Origin: Candidatus Lachnoclostridium stercoravium
Lineage (GTDB): Bacteria; Bacillota; Clostridia; Lachnospirales; Lachnospiraceae
Assembly: GCA_019118365.1 (NCBI GenBank)
Contig: DWZA01000026.1
Span: 1 to 64,000, forward strand
Direction of reading: 5' to 3'
Length of the DNA: 64,000 bases
Made by a program: the position numbers and the translations under genes. The notes below the pieces were generated by a model. It saw only the letters and a list, made by a program, of their open reading frames with translations, did no database searches and had not been told where the DNA came from. This document shows, piece after piece, positions 1 through 6,805 of the stretch. Each line of letters starts with the position of its first letter. The first letter of the stretch is position 1.

Positions 1-1098
1 AAAGACGGGGTGATCGAAGACATCCTGGATAAAGAGACGTACGAAGGACTGAAGCAGCCGGAGTGGCAGGAGACAGACTTAGGCGACGTGACGATCATGC
101 CCGGAATGTTCGAATGCCATGACCACCTGGCGTTAGACGCCCGTATCCCCGGCCATCTGGGAATGATGGAGAGGAGCGAATGCGAGCATACGATCCTTGC
201 CTTAAACGGCTTAAGGGACGACCTGATGTCAGGCGTGACCACAGCCCGTTCCCTTGGAGACAGGAACTACATTGACGTGACCTTAAGGAACAAGATCCGC
301 GAAGGAGCGGTAGTAGGCCCGGACCTGTTAGTATGCGGGATCGGTATGAAAGGGCGCCACGGCCATGGGTTCGTAGGGATGCCCCACTCCGGAGTAGAAG
401 AGTTCCGCCGCACGAGCCGTGAGAACATGTTCCACGGGGTAGACGTGCTGAAGATCTTCGTAACCCCTGGAGGGATCGTAGGGGAAGGAGAGTACATCCC
501 GTACTTCATCTCCTATGACGAGATCAAGACTGTAGTGGAAGAAGGCCATCAGTTAAATATCAAGACTGTAGCCCACTGTATCGGAGGCCCAGGCCTGGAC
601 CTTTGCGTAAAGGCAGGGGTGGACGTGCTGGAGCACGTATATAACATCACGGAAGACCAGGTAAAGCTGTTAGAGGACAGCGGCACATGGGTAGACTTAA
701 CGTCCGGTATCGTACTGGATCCGGAGAGGGAGCCGATGGTGCCGGCAGGCCACGCAGCGAACACGAGGAAACACAGAGAATACTCCAGGAAGTGCCTGGA
801 GCGAGTGGTAAGGAGCGGAAAGATCCGCTATACCTTAGGAACGGACGCATATCACACGAAGCTGTATAAGGAACTTGGGTTTACGGTAGAGATGGGAGGA
901 AGCCCCATGGATGCAGTAAAGGGAGTGACCGTAAGAGCAGCCGAGATGTGCGGAGTAGAGAAGACGAAGGGAAGCCTGGAAAAAGGCAAACAGGCGGACA
1001 TCATCGCAGTAAAGGGAAATCCGTTAGAGGACGTATCCGTACTGAAAGATGTATACTTCGTAATGAAACATGGACAAGTTTATAAAAATGAAATCTAA
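1..1098 (+). CDS. metal-dependent amidohydrolase, 5' truncated by window edge
   Basis: The reading frame is open from the first base, and the visible start resembles the middle of an amidohydrolase N-terminal beta-sandwich (KDGVIEDIL), so the true start lies upstream. The metal-binding HxH motif (HDH) is at nt 118-126. Further landmarks are VLKIFVTPGG with a candidate carboxylated lysine, an AHC histidine, an EHVYN histidine and the late Asp in LGTDAYH. The C-terminus (KGKQADIIAVKGNPLEDV) is typical of the imidazolonepropionase/prolidase-like amidohydrolase branch. It probably hydrolyses a cyclic amide or dipeptide-like substrate in the cytoplasm, but the substrate cannot be read from sequence. 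The stop codon sits in the loop of a 10-bp palindrome (1086-1108). Confidence 0.85.
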   Translation, partial: KDGVIEDILDKETYEGLKQPEWQETDLGDVTIMPGMFECHDHLALDARIPGHLGMMERSECEHTILALNGLRDDLMSGVTTARSLGDRNYIDVTLRNKIREGAVVGPDLLVCGIGMKGRHGHGFVGMPHSGVEEFRRTSRENMFHGVDVLKIFVTPGGIVGEGEYIPYFISYDEIKTVVEEGHQLNIKTVAHCIGGPGLDLCVKAGVDVLEHVYNITEDQVKLLEDSGTWVDLTSGIVLDPEREPMVPAGHAANTRKHREYSRKCLERVVRSGKIRYTLGTDAYHTKLYKELGFTVEMGGSPMDAVKGVTVRAAEMCGVEKTKGSLEKGKQADIIAVKGNPLEDVSVLKDVYFVMKHGQVYKNEI

Positions 1099-1108
1099 GA
1101 TTTCATTT
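1086..1108. repeat. palindrome centred on the amidohydrolase stop codon
   Basis: AAATGAAATC and GATTTCATTT are perfect reverse complements flanking the stop TAA. It is AU-rich and is followed only by a mixed pyrimidine run, so it would be a weak terminator at best. Confidence 0.5.
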
Positions 1109-1129
1109 AGCCTTCCTTTTGTTCCTGCG

Positions 1130-1271
1130 GAAGTCGGGACATGAGGACAGGTCCCCCTCATATCCTGGCGCCGGCGTTCCGTAAGGGATGCCGCCGCAGG
1201 GCGGCTGTCCGGCATACTCCTGCCGGCAGCTGCGTACAGGGAGCGTCGTCTTTGGACGGCGCTCCTTTTTT
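1130..1271 (+). ncRNA. structured intergenic RNA candidate ending in a terminator
   Basis: The 351-nt gap 1099-1449 has no convincing gene. It holds consecutive hairpins: a 13-bp stem with one mismatch and two G-U pairs closed by a GUAA (GNRA) tetraloop at 1168-1197, a GC-rich stem with one bulge at 1204-1230, and a terminator at 1240-1271. It may be a processed 3' UTR or a small RNA. No promoter was found directly upstream, and I do not recognise a known RNA family. Confidence 0.3.
1240..1271 (+). terminator. rho-independent terminator
   Basis: An 11-bp stem (GGAGCGTCGTC / GACGGCGCTCC, one G-U pair) with a TTTG loop is followed by six T. It separates the amidohydrolase transcript from the next promoter. 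Confidence 0.85.
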
Positions 1272-1357
1272 GATGCGAGAAGCCTGGCAAGCGGCCGCTG
1301 CGCCCTGTATGGGCGGACATTTGCCAGGCGCGACCAGAGCGTTTTGCAAAAACTTTA

Positions 1358-1386
1358 TTGCGGATCCGGTCTGAGTCCGCTATAAT
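1358..1386 (+). promoter_or_regulatory. sigma-A type promoter for the DUF4190/DUF975 pair
   Basis: A -35 box TTGCGG and a -10 box TATAAT are separated by 17 bp, about 63 bp ahead of the start at 1450. The leader contains a small GCAGCAG/CTGCTGC hairpin just before the start. Confidence 0.65.
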
Positions 1387-1449
1387 AATGGCAGAGAAGT
1401 TTAAGTTTCAGAAAGGAAACGCAGCAGTTCCAGCTGCTGCAGGGGATCG

Positions 1450-1722
1450 ATGATGGTTCAGGAAAACAATGGAATGGCCCAGGCTTCTATGATACTTGGC
1501 ATCATCTCTATCGTAGGGGTATGCTGCTGCTATGGAGGACTGCTTTTTGGAAGTCTGGCGGTTATTTTTGCATTTTTATCAAAGACAGAAGATCAGATGG
1601 CGGACAGCGCCAGGATCGGCCTGATCACAGGGATCATAGGGATCGTATTGTCCCTGTTCGCAGTGCTCTTCCTCATAGGAGCATGGCTGGTCGGCATTTT
1701 AGCTTCTTTAGGAGGATGGTAA
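1450..1722 (+). CDS. small DUF4190-like membrane protein
   Basis: A 90-residue protein with two strongly hydrophobic segments, roughly residues 12-40 and 55-88, joined by a short polar stretch (SKTEDQMADSAR). The pattern of a Gly/Ala-rich first helix, an AxIFAFLSK loop and GxITGIIGIV is that of the DUF4190 family. Its role is unknown; it should be an inner-membrane protein. Translation could begin at either of two adjacent ATGs (1450 or 1453), both behind a weak AGGGG. It ends one base before the next ATG, so it is almost certainly co-transcribed with the DUF975 gene. Confidence 0.7.
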   Translation: MMVQENNGMAQASMILGIISIVGVCCCYGGLLFGSLAVIFAFLSKTEDQMADSARIGLITGIIGIVLSLFAVLFLIGAWLVGILASLGGW

Positions 1723-1723
1723 T

Positions 1724-2557
1724 ATGGAAAAGAAAACTTCTGCCCAGCTGAAGCAGGAAGCCAGGCTGGCGTTAAAGGGGAATTACGGATTCTGCGCCGG
1801 CTGCCTTGGAGTCATGGCGATCGCGATCCTGGCGTTTTCCGTACTTGCAAATGTAACGCTGGCAGCTGCTTTGACATTTATGGGGCTGAGCTGGGGATAT
1901 TTTGGCGGCGCTGTCTCCTATGACTCGGCTTCTGCCGCGATCCAGAGAATGGGAGTCTCTATTTTCGCCTATGCCCTGTTCGCCATGGCGATATCCATAG
2001 TAGTTTCTGTCCTTCTTATGGGATACGTGAGAGCGTGCTTTCGCATCTGCAGGGGAGAAAGAGGGGATATAAAAGACCTGTTCTTCCCGTTTGGAAAACA
2101 CATCGGGAAATTCATCGGCCTTGCCGGTATGTTTCAGATCATCCCGTTCCTTTTCGGGCTGGTGGCGGGATTTTCCCAGGCAGTATCCATGGTCACAGGG
2201 GACGTTTCCTGGTTTTTGATGGCGTTTTCCGCGATCATATGGTTCGTAGAGATCGTGGCTATCTTTTTTATGAGCCTGAATTACGGAATGGCTGCCTTTA
2301 TTTTTATAGAAGATCCGGAAACTCCTTTTTTGCAGGCTCTGGCGGAAAGCCGGAGGATCATGAAGGGGAATCGATTGAGGGTGATCTGGCTGGGTCTTAC
2401 ATTTTTAGGAATGATATTTTTGGCGTACGCTTCCTGCGGGATCGGTTTCCTGTGGGTCACGCCATACATGGTCTGCACGAGTATATATTTTTATTTTGAT
2501 ATTACAAACGCCAGGGAAGTAGATAGAAAAGAGCCAGAAAACTGGACGTTTATGTGA
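1724..2557 (+). CDS. DUF975 family integral membrane protein
   Basis: A 277-residue protein. The N-terminus (SAQLKQEARLALKGNYG) is the amphipathic leader seen in DUF975 proteins, followed by about six membrane helices. The C-terminal part contains the family-like FLQALAESRRIMKGNRLRV segment before the last helices (PFLQALAxSxxLMKG is common in the family). The biochemical function is unknown. It begins one base after the preceding gene and has its own GGAGG-like site inside that gene's end. A strong hairpin (2585-2638) follows, so the two genes form a short operon of membrane proteins. Confidence 0.8.
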   Translation: MEKKTSAQLKQEARLALKGNYGFCAGCLGVMAIAILAFSVLANVTLAAALTFMGLSWGYFGGAVSYDSASAAIQRMGVSIFAYALFAMAISIVVSVLLMGYVRACFRICRGERGDIKDLFFPFGKHIGKFIGLAGMFQIIPFLFGLVAGFSQAVSMVTGDVSWFLMAFSAIIWFVEIVAIFFMSLNYGMAAFIFIEDPETPFLQALAESRRIMKGNRLRVIWLGLTFLGMIFLAYASCGIGFLWVTPYMVCTSIYFYFDITNAREVDRKEPENWTFM

Positions 2558-2584
2558 GCAATTGCGTTTCCCATAAGGTTTCGC

Positions 2585-2638
2585 ACGCCTCTGCAGAAAA
2601 CAGAGCTGAACTTCAGCGGACGCTTTCTGCAGAGGCGT
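2585..2638 (+). terminator. long stem terminator-like hairpin
   Basis: A perfect 15-bp stem (ACGCCTCTGCAGAAA / TTTCTGCAGAGGCGT) encloses a second small hairpin (GCTGAA/TTCAGC). It is followed by a modest T-rich tract and is probably the end of the DUF975 operon. Confidence 0.65.
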
Positions 2639-2712
2639 TTCTATTTGGGTAAAAACAGAAACGTCCGCATAAGATGCAGTAAAGGGCGGATCACGGGAAC
2701 GGAGTGCAGCGG

Positions 2713-2973
2713 ATGCGGGTTTCAGAGTTAAAGAAAAAAGAGATCATCAATATCAACGACTGCCGCAGGCTTGGATTTGCGGGAGATATCGAATTTGACT
2801 TAAAGACCGGCTGCGTGCTGGCGCTGATCGTGTCGGGTCCCGGCTGCTTCTGCGGCTTCCTTGGCCATGACAGAGAATACGTTATTCCTTACAAAGACAT
2901 ATGTCAGGTGGGGGAAGATATCATCCTGGTGGATGTAAAACGAAAAGATGTGGAGGAAAAATGCAAGGTTTAA
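2713..2973 (+). CDS. YlmC/YmxH family PRC-barrel protein
   Basis: An 86-residue protein with one PRC-barrel-like beta domain: MRVSELKKKEIININDCRRLG, a GDIEFDLKTG turn and a final YVIPYKDICQVGEDIILVDV strand. YlmC/YmxH proteins are common in spore-forming Firmicutes; B. subtilis ylmC is sporulation-linked, but a molecular function is not established. ATG 2713 is chosen because GGAG at 2701-2704 lies 8 nt upstream; the in-frame GTG at 2704 would overlap that site. The cysteines in GPGCFCGF are notable but not a known metal site. The nearest downstream gene is nrdR. Confidence 0.75.
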   Translation: MRVSELKKKEIININDCRRLGFAGDIEFDLKTGCVLALIVSGPGCFCGFLGHDREYVIPYKDICQVGEDIILVDVKRKDVEEKCKV

Positions 2974-3048
2974 CTTGCTATAATGGCTCATCTGGAGTAA
3001 AATGATAAGATAGTGTTAACAAACTAACAAACAAAGGAGGACGTGGAA

Positions 3049-3507
3049 GTGAAATGCCCGTTTTGCAATGAATCAGATACGAAAGTAATTGATTCCAGGC
3101 CCGCGGACGACAACAGCTCGATCCGGCGGCGCAGACAGTGTGAATCCTGTGGGAAACGGTTCACGACCTATGAAAAACTGGAAACGATGCCTCTTATGGT
3201 GATAAAAAAGGACAATTCCAGAGAGGCCTATGACCGCTCCAAGATCGAAGCAGGGATACTTCATTCCTGTCATAAAAGACCGGTATCCACTCAGCAGATC
3301 AACGCGCTGGTGGACGAAGTGGAGAATGAGATCTTTAATATGGAAGAAAAAGAGGTCGCGACAGCTGCGATCGGCGAGATCGTGATGGATAAACTGAAAG
3401 CACTGGACGAAGTTGCCTATGTTCGTTTTGCCTCTGTATACCGCGAATTTAAAGATGTAAATACTTTTATGGAAGAGATAGGAAAGCTGCTGAAAAAGCA
3501 GGACTAG
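3049..3507 (+). CDS. nrdR: transcriptional repressor NrdR
   Basis: A 152-residue regulator of ribonucleotide reductase genes. The N-terminal zinc ribbon has its CxxC pairs (CPFC and CESC) separated by the conserved DSRPADDNSSIRRRRQC segment. It is followed by an ATP-cone (residues about 47-137) that senses ATP/dATP. GTG 3049 is chosen because the strong AGGAGG at 3035-3040 is 8 nt upstream and gives the family N-terminus MKCPFC; the upstream GTG 3043 is only 2 nt from it. No NrdR box was identified in the window, so the regulon lies elsewhere. The gene precedes yqeG. Confidence 0.93.
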   Translation: MKCPFCNESDTKVIDSRPADDNSSIRRRRQCESCGKRFTTYEKLETMPLMVIKKDNSREAYDRSKIEAGILHSCHKRPVSTQQINALVDEVENEIFNMEEKEVATAAIGEIVMDKLKALDEVAYVRFASVYREFKDVNTFMEEIGKLLKKQD

Positions 3508-3517
3508 GACAGAGACA

Positions 3518-4024
3518 ATGAAGATGTTTAAACAGTTTTATCCAAGTGAATACGCGGATTCCGCCTATGCGATATCGTATCAGTCCCTGAAAGAGGGAGG
3601 GGTCCGCGGCATCATTTTTGATATCGACAATACCTTGGTGCCCCACGGGGCGCCTGCGGACGACCGGGCGATCCGGCTGTTCGCAATGTTAAAAGAGATG
3701 AAGATCAGGACATGCCTGTTGTCTAACAACCGGGAGTCCAGAGTAAAAAGCTTTGCAAAGGCAGTGGGCTGCGGATATATCTGCGGCTGCGGGAAACCTT
3801 CCAGAAAAGGATACCGGAAAGCTATGGAGTGGATGGGTACGGACTGCAGTTCCACGATCTTTGTAGGGGACCAGCTTTTTACAGATATCTGGGGAGCAAA
3901 CCGCACAGGGATCCGCAGTATCCTGGTAAAACCGATCCAGTCCAGGGAAGAGATCCAGATCGTTTTGAAAAGGATCCCGGAGCGGATCATGCTGTGGATC
4001 GGCGGCAAAGATAAAGAAAAGTGA
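3518..4024 (+). CDS. YqeG family HAD IIIA-type phosphatase
   Basis: A 168-residue cytosolic HAD-superfamily protein. Motif I is FDIDNTLVPHG (about residues 34-44), motif II is in LLSNN, the motif III lysine is in GCGKPSRKGY, and motif IV is FVGDQLFTDIWGANR. The short length and absence of a cap domain fit the YqeG/HAD-IIIA group, which in Gram-positives often lies beside aroE and ribosome biogenesis genes. The physiological substrate is not known. It begins 10 nt after nrdR and is followed within 14 nt by aroE, so the three probably share a transcript. Confidence 0.88.
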   Translation: MKMFKQFYPSEYADSAYAISYQSLKEGGVRGIIFDIDNTLVPHGAPADDRAIRLFAMLKEMKIRTCLLSNNRESRVKSFAKAVGCGYICGCGKPSRKGYRKAMEWMGTDCSSTIFVGDQLFTDIWGANRTGIRSILVKPIQSREEIQIVLKRIPERIMLWIGGKDKEK

Positions 4025-4037
4025 GAGAGGGATGGAT

Positions 4038-4910
4038 ATGATAACAGGCACGACCAGAGTCTGCGGCATCATAGCAGATCCGGTGGAGCATTCCATGTCC
4101 CCGGTGATGCAGAATTTTTACGGAGAAGCCACAGGAAGGGACCTTGTCTATGTTCCGCTGAAAGTGGCGGAAGACCAGGTGGACGCGGCGGTGAAGGGCG
4201 CATATGCCATGAACTTCCTCGGTCTGAATGTGACGGTTCCTCATAAGCAAAGGGTGATCCCCTGTTTAAAAGAGATCGATAAAGCGGCGGAAGCGATCGG
4301 AGCGGTCAATACGCTGGTGAGAATCGAGGGCGGTTTCAAGGGATATAATACAGACGCCGCAGGTCTTTACCGCTCTATGGAGGAAAAGGGATTTCAGATC
4401 CAGGGGGCTTCTGCCATCTTGTTAGGCGCGGGCGGCGCGGCAAAGGCCGCCGCTTATGTGCTGATGGAGCACGGAGCAGAAAGTGTCCATATTTTCAACC
4501 GGAACGAAGACCGGGCCAGAGAACTGGCCGCTTATATGAACAGACTTGCGGGGCGGGAGATGTTTTATCCCGGAGGGCTTTCCAGCTGGAAAGAGCTTCC
4601 GGACAGACCGTATCTCTGCATCCAGTCTACCAGCGTGGGCATGTATCCTCATGGAGGAGACGTGCTGATCGGCGACCGGGAATTTTATAAAAAGATCGCG
4701 ATGGCCATGGACGTGGTATATACGCCGGTGGAGACGCGGTTTATGAAGATGGTAAAAGAGGCGGGAGGACAGGCCTTTAACGGGCTGGACATGCTGATCT
4801 ATCAGGGGATCATCGCCTATGAGCTCTGGAATCCTGGAGTGTCCATCGGGCCAGAAACGGTGGAAAAAGCCAGAGAAAAGATGCTGGCTCTGCTGGAGGG
4901 CAAGGCATGA
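4038..4910 (+). CDS. aroE: shikimate dehydrogenase
   Basis: Reduces 3-dehydroshikimate to shikimate with NADPH. The N-terminal substrate domain has the HSMSP serine motif, the catalytic-lysine motif NVTVPHK and NTDAAG. The Rossmann domain begins at GAGGAAKAAA and the NADP loop is near FNRNEDRA. About 290 residues, normal length. ATG 4038 is preferred because the GAGAGAGG purine tract (4023-4030) is about 7 nt upstream; ATG 4032, two codons earlier, is too close to it. The 3' end overlaps aroK by 4 nt (ATGA), indicating translational coupling. Confidence 0.93.
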   Translation: MITGTTRVCGIIADPVEHSMSPVMQNFYGEATGRDLVYVPLKVAEDQVDAAVKGAYAMNFLGLNVTVPHKQRVIPCLKEIDKAAEAIGAVNTLVRIEGGFKGYNTDAAGLYRSMEEKGFQIQGASAILLGAGGAAKAAAYVLMEHGAESVHIFNRNEDRARELAAYMNRLAGREMFYPGGLSSWKELPDRPYLCIQSTSVGMYPHGGDVLIGDREFYKKIAMAMDVVYTPVETRFMKMVKEAGGQAFNGLDMLIYQGIIAYELWNPGVSIGPETVEKAREKMLALLEGKA

Positions 4911-5425
4911 CGGGAAATATTATTTTCATAGGCTTTATGGGCGCCGGAAAGACGAGCGTTGGCCGGGCTGTTTCCAGACGGTTCCATATGGACTTTCTGG
5001 ATACGGACGAATACATAGAGGAAAAGGCGGGAATGTCCGTTTCGGAGATATTCCGGACCGCCGGAGAAGATGGTTTTCGCAGGATGGAGACAGAAGCGCT
5101 GCAGGCTCTGGAGAAAGAGGCGGAAAACTGTGTGATCTCCGCCGGAGGCGGACTGCCTTTAAGAGAGGAAAACAGAGAGCTTTTGAAAAAGCTGGGGACG
5201 GTCATTTACCTGAAAGTGTCCCCGGAGACGGTGAAGGAACGGCTGAAAGGGGATACTACCAGGCCTCTCCTTGCAGGGCCGGATCCGGAGAAGAAGATCA
5301 GGGAGCTTTTAGAATACAGGGAGCCTCTTTATGAACAGGCTGCCCATTATATCGTGGATGTCAACGGCCGCGCGCCGGAAGCGATCGGAGAAGAAGCGGC
5401 CCAAAAGGCCGGGATCGGGATATGA
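4907..5425 (+). CDS. aroK: shikimate kinase
   Basis: Phosphorylates shikimate at the 3-OH using ATP. A 172-residue P-loop kinase with Walker A GFMGAGKTSVG at residues 8-18, the shikimate-binding DTDEYIEEKAG, the FRRMETEAL arginine/glutamate motif, the SAGGGLPL loop and the lid arginine in TTRPLL. It overlaps the end of aroE by 4 nt and is followed 37 nt later by aroQ, so three steps of the chorismate pathway are co-expressed. The 3-dehydroquinate synthase, EPSP synthase and chorismate synthase genes are not in the window. Confidence 0.93.
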   Translation: MTGNIIFIGFMGAGKTSVGRAVSRRFHMDFLDTDEYIEEKAGMSVSEIFRTAGEDGFRRMETEALQALEKEAENCVISAGGGLPLREENRELLKKLGTVIYLKVSPETVKERLKGDTTRPLLAGPDPEKKIRELLEYREPLYEQAAHYIVDVNGRAPEAIGEEAAQKAGIGI

Positions 5426-5462
5426 GAAAGACAGAGATCTAGAAAACAAGTGGAGTGGGAAG

Positions 5463-5897
5463 ATGAAGATATTAGTATTAAACGGACCGAATATCAATTT
5501 CGTGGGGATCCGGGAAAAGGGCATCTACGGGACAAAGGATTATGCCTGGCTGAAAAATATGCTGGAAGAAAAGGCGGCCAGGGAAGGACATGAGATCGAG
5601 GTTTTCCACAGCAATTACGAAGGCGGGATCATTGACAGGATCCAGCAGGCATACGGCGACGGGACAGAAGGGATCATCATCAATCCCGGAGCGTTTACCC
5701 ATTACAGCATAGCGGTAAGGGATGCCCTCGCTTCAGTGGAGATCCCAAAGATCGAGGTTCACATTTCCAATGTCCATAAAAGGGAAGAGTTCCGCCACGT
5801 GTCTGTGACAGCGCCGGTATGCACCGGACAGATCGTCGGACTGGGGCTGGAAGGCTACGCGCTGGCCATGGATTACCTGACGTCGCAGGAGCCGTAG
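5463..5897 (+). CDS. aroQ: type II 3-dehydroquinate dehydratase
   Basis: Dehydrates 3-dehydroquinate to 3-dehydroshikimate, the substrate of the AroE encoded upstream. 144 residues, standard for the dodecameric type II enzyme. Key motifs are NGPNINFVGIRE and the following GIYG tyrosine (family form NLLGxREPxxYG), the INPGAFTHYS loop, and EVHISNVHKREEFRH with the catalytic histidine and arginine. ATG 5463 follows a GGAGTGGGAAG site; upstream in-frame starts lie inside aroK. A full 155-bp palindromic element begins 17 nt after the stop. Confidence 0.93.
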   Translation: MKILVLNGPNINFVGIREKGIYGTKDYAWLKNMLEEKAAREGHEIEVFHSNYEGGIIDRIQQAYGDGTEGIIINPGAFTHYSIAVRDALASVEIPKIEVHISNVHKREEFRHVSVTAPVCTGQIVGLGLEGYALAMDYLTSQEP

Positions 5898-5914
5898 TCA
5901 GGAAGCTTTGGAAC

Positions 5915-6069
5915 GTGACAGTTCAGCCGTGTATCTTCCCTCCAGCACAGAATGTGCTGGAGGGAAGCCTGGGATGTCATCCCTATGCCAGGATATATGT
6001 CAAATCGCTTTTACAAGCAAGCTTGTAACGCTCTTTACCATATATCCTGGCGCACGGCTGAACTGTTAC
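5915..6069 (+). repeat. 155-bp palindromic element, copy 1
   Basis: The ends are GTGACAGTTCAGCCGTG and its near-perfect reverse complement (one mismatch). Inside are a perfect 15-bp hairpin (CTTCCCTCCAGCACA, loop GAA, reverse complement) and a second hairpin with a 13-bp outer stem (GCCAGGATATATG / CATATATCCTGGC) and an 8-bp inner stem (TTACAAGC, AA, GCTTGTAA). It lies between aroQ and the efp promoter. Directly flanking hexamers TTGGAA on both sides, one base outside each end, may be a target-site duplication. There is no credible protein. Confidence 0.9.
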
Positions 6070-6093
6070 GTTGGAACTGCTGTAAAAAAACAG

Positions 6094-6120
6094 TTGAAAA
6101 GACAGATGTTTTAGTATAGA
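6094..6120 (+). promoter_or_regulatory. probable efp promoter
   Basis: TTGAAA (6094-6099) and TATAGA (6115-6120) are 15 bp apart, just outside repeat copy 1. A second TATAAT at 6122-6127 has no good -35 partner. Confidence 0.5.
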
Positions 6121-6178
6121 ATATAATAGATTGCTAGGAAAGATAAAACCATAAGAAAAACAAGGAGGAATATCATTT

Positions 6179-6736
6179 ATGATATCAGCTGGTGATTTTA
6201 GGAACGGCCTGACAATTGAGATAGAAGGAAACGTTTATCAGATCATGGAGTTCCAGCATGTAAAGCCGGGTAAGGGAGCAGCGTTCGTAAGAACGAAGAT
6301 CAAAAACGTGATCAGCGGCGGCGTAGTAGAGAGAACATTCCGTCCGACAGAGAAGTTCCCGGCGGCAAGGATCGACCGCGTAGATATGCAGTATCTCTAC
6401 TCAGATGGAGATTTATTCCACTTTATGAATCAGGAAACTTACGATCAGATCGCATTAAACGCAGATACGATCGGCGATGCATTAAAGTTTGTAAAGGAAA
6501 ACGAAGTATGTAAGGTATGTTCTTACAACGGCAATGTTTTCTCTGTAGAGCCTCCGTTATTTGTAGAACTGGAGATCACAGATACAGAGCCTGGATTCAA
6601 GGGAGACACGGCTACAGGCGCTTCCAAGCCGGCTATTGTAGAGACGGGCGCTCAGGTTATGGTTCCTCTGTTCGTAAATCAGGGAGATAAGATTAAGATC
6701 GATACACGTACAGGCGAATATTTATCCCGTGTATAA
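6179..6736 (+). CDS. efp: elongation factor P
   Basis: A 185-residue ribosomal rescue factor that binds between the P and E sites and speeds peptide bond formation at polyproline stretches. It has three beta-barrel domains; the loop carrying the modified residue is KPGKGAAF with lysine at position 32. That is the lysine that receives 5-aminopentanol in B. subtilis rather than beta-lysine or rhamnose. The C-terminal signature [13 protein letters not shown] is intact. The start is supported by AAGGAGG about 9 nt upstream. A terminator follows, and argS starts soon after it. Confidence 0.96.
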   Translation: MISAGDFRNGLTIEIEGNVYQIMEFQHVKPGKGAAFVRTKIKNVISGGVVERTFRPTEKFPAARIDRVDMQYLYSDGDLFHFMNQETYDQIALNADTIGDALKFVKENEVCKVCSYNGNVFSVEPPLFVELEITDTEPGFKGDTATGASKPAIVETGAQVMVPLFVNQGDKIKIDTRTGEYLSRV

Positions 6737-6747
6737 GCAGAATTGGA

Positions 6748-6782
6748 AATAGCGTCGGAGCCTTGCTCTGACGCTATTTTAT
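6748..6782 (+). terminator. terminator between efp and argS
   Basis: A 13-bp stem with one G-T wobble (AATAGCGTCGGAG / CTCTGACGCTATT) and a 5-nt loop is followed by TTTT. No promoter is apparent between it and argS, so argS may depend on read-through. Confidence 0.8.
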
Positions 6783-6805
6783 TTCACAGGAAAGGAAATA
6801 AAAAT

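Noticed and set aside
5908-6114. Small protein frames inside the 155-bp elements
   Set aside because: They recur only because the DNA repeats; no ribosome site, and base pairing, not codons, explains the conservation.
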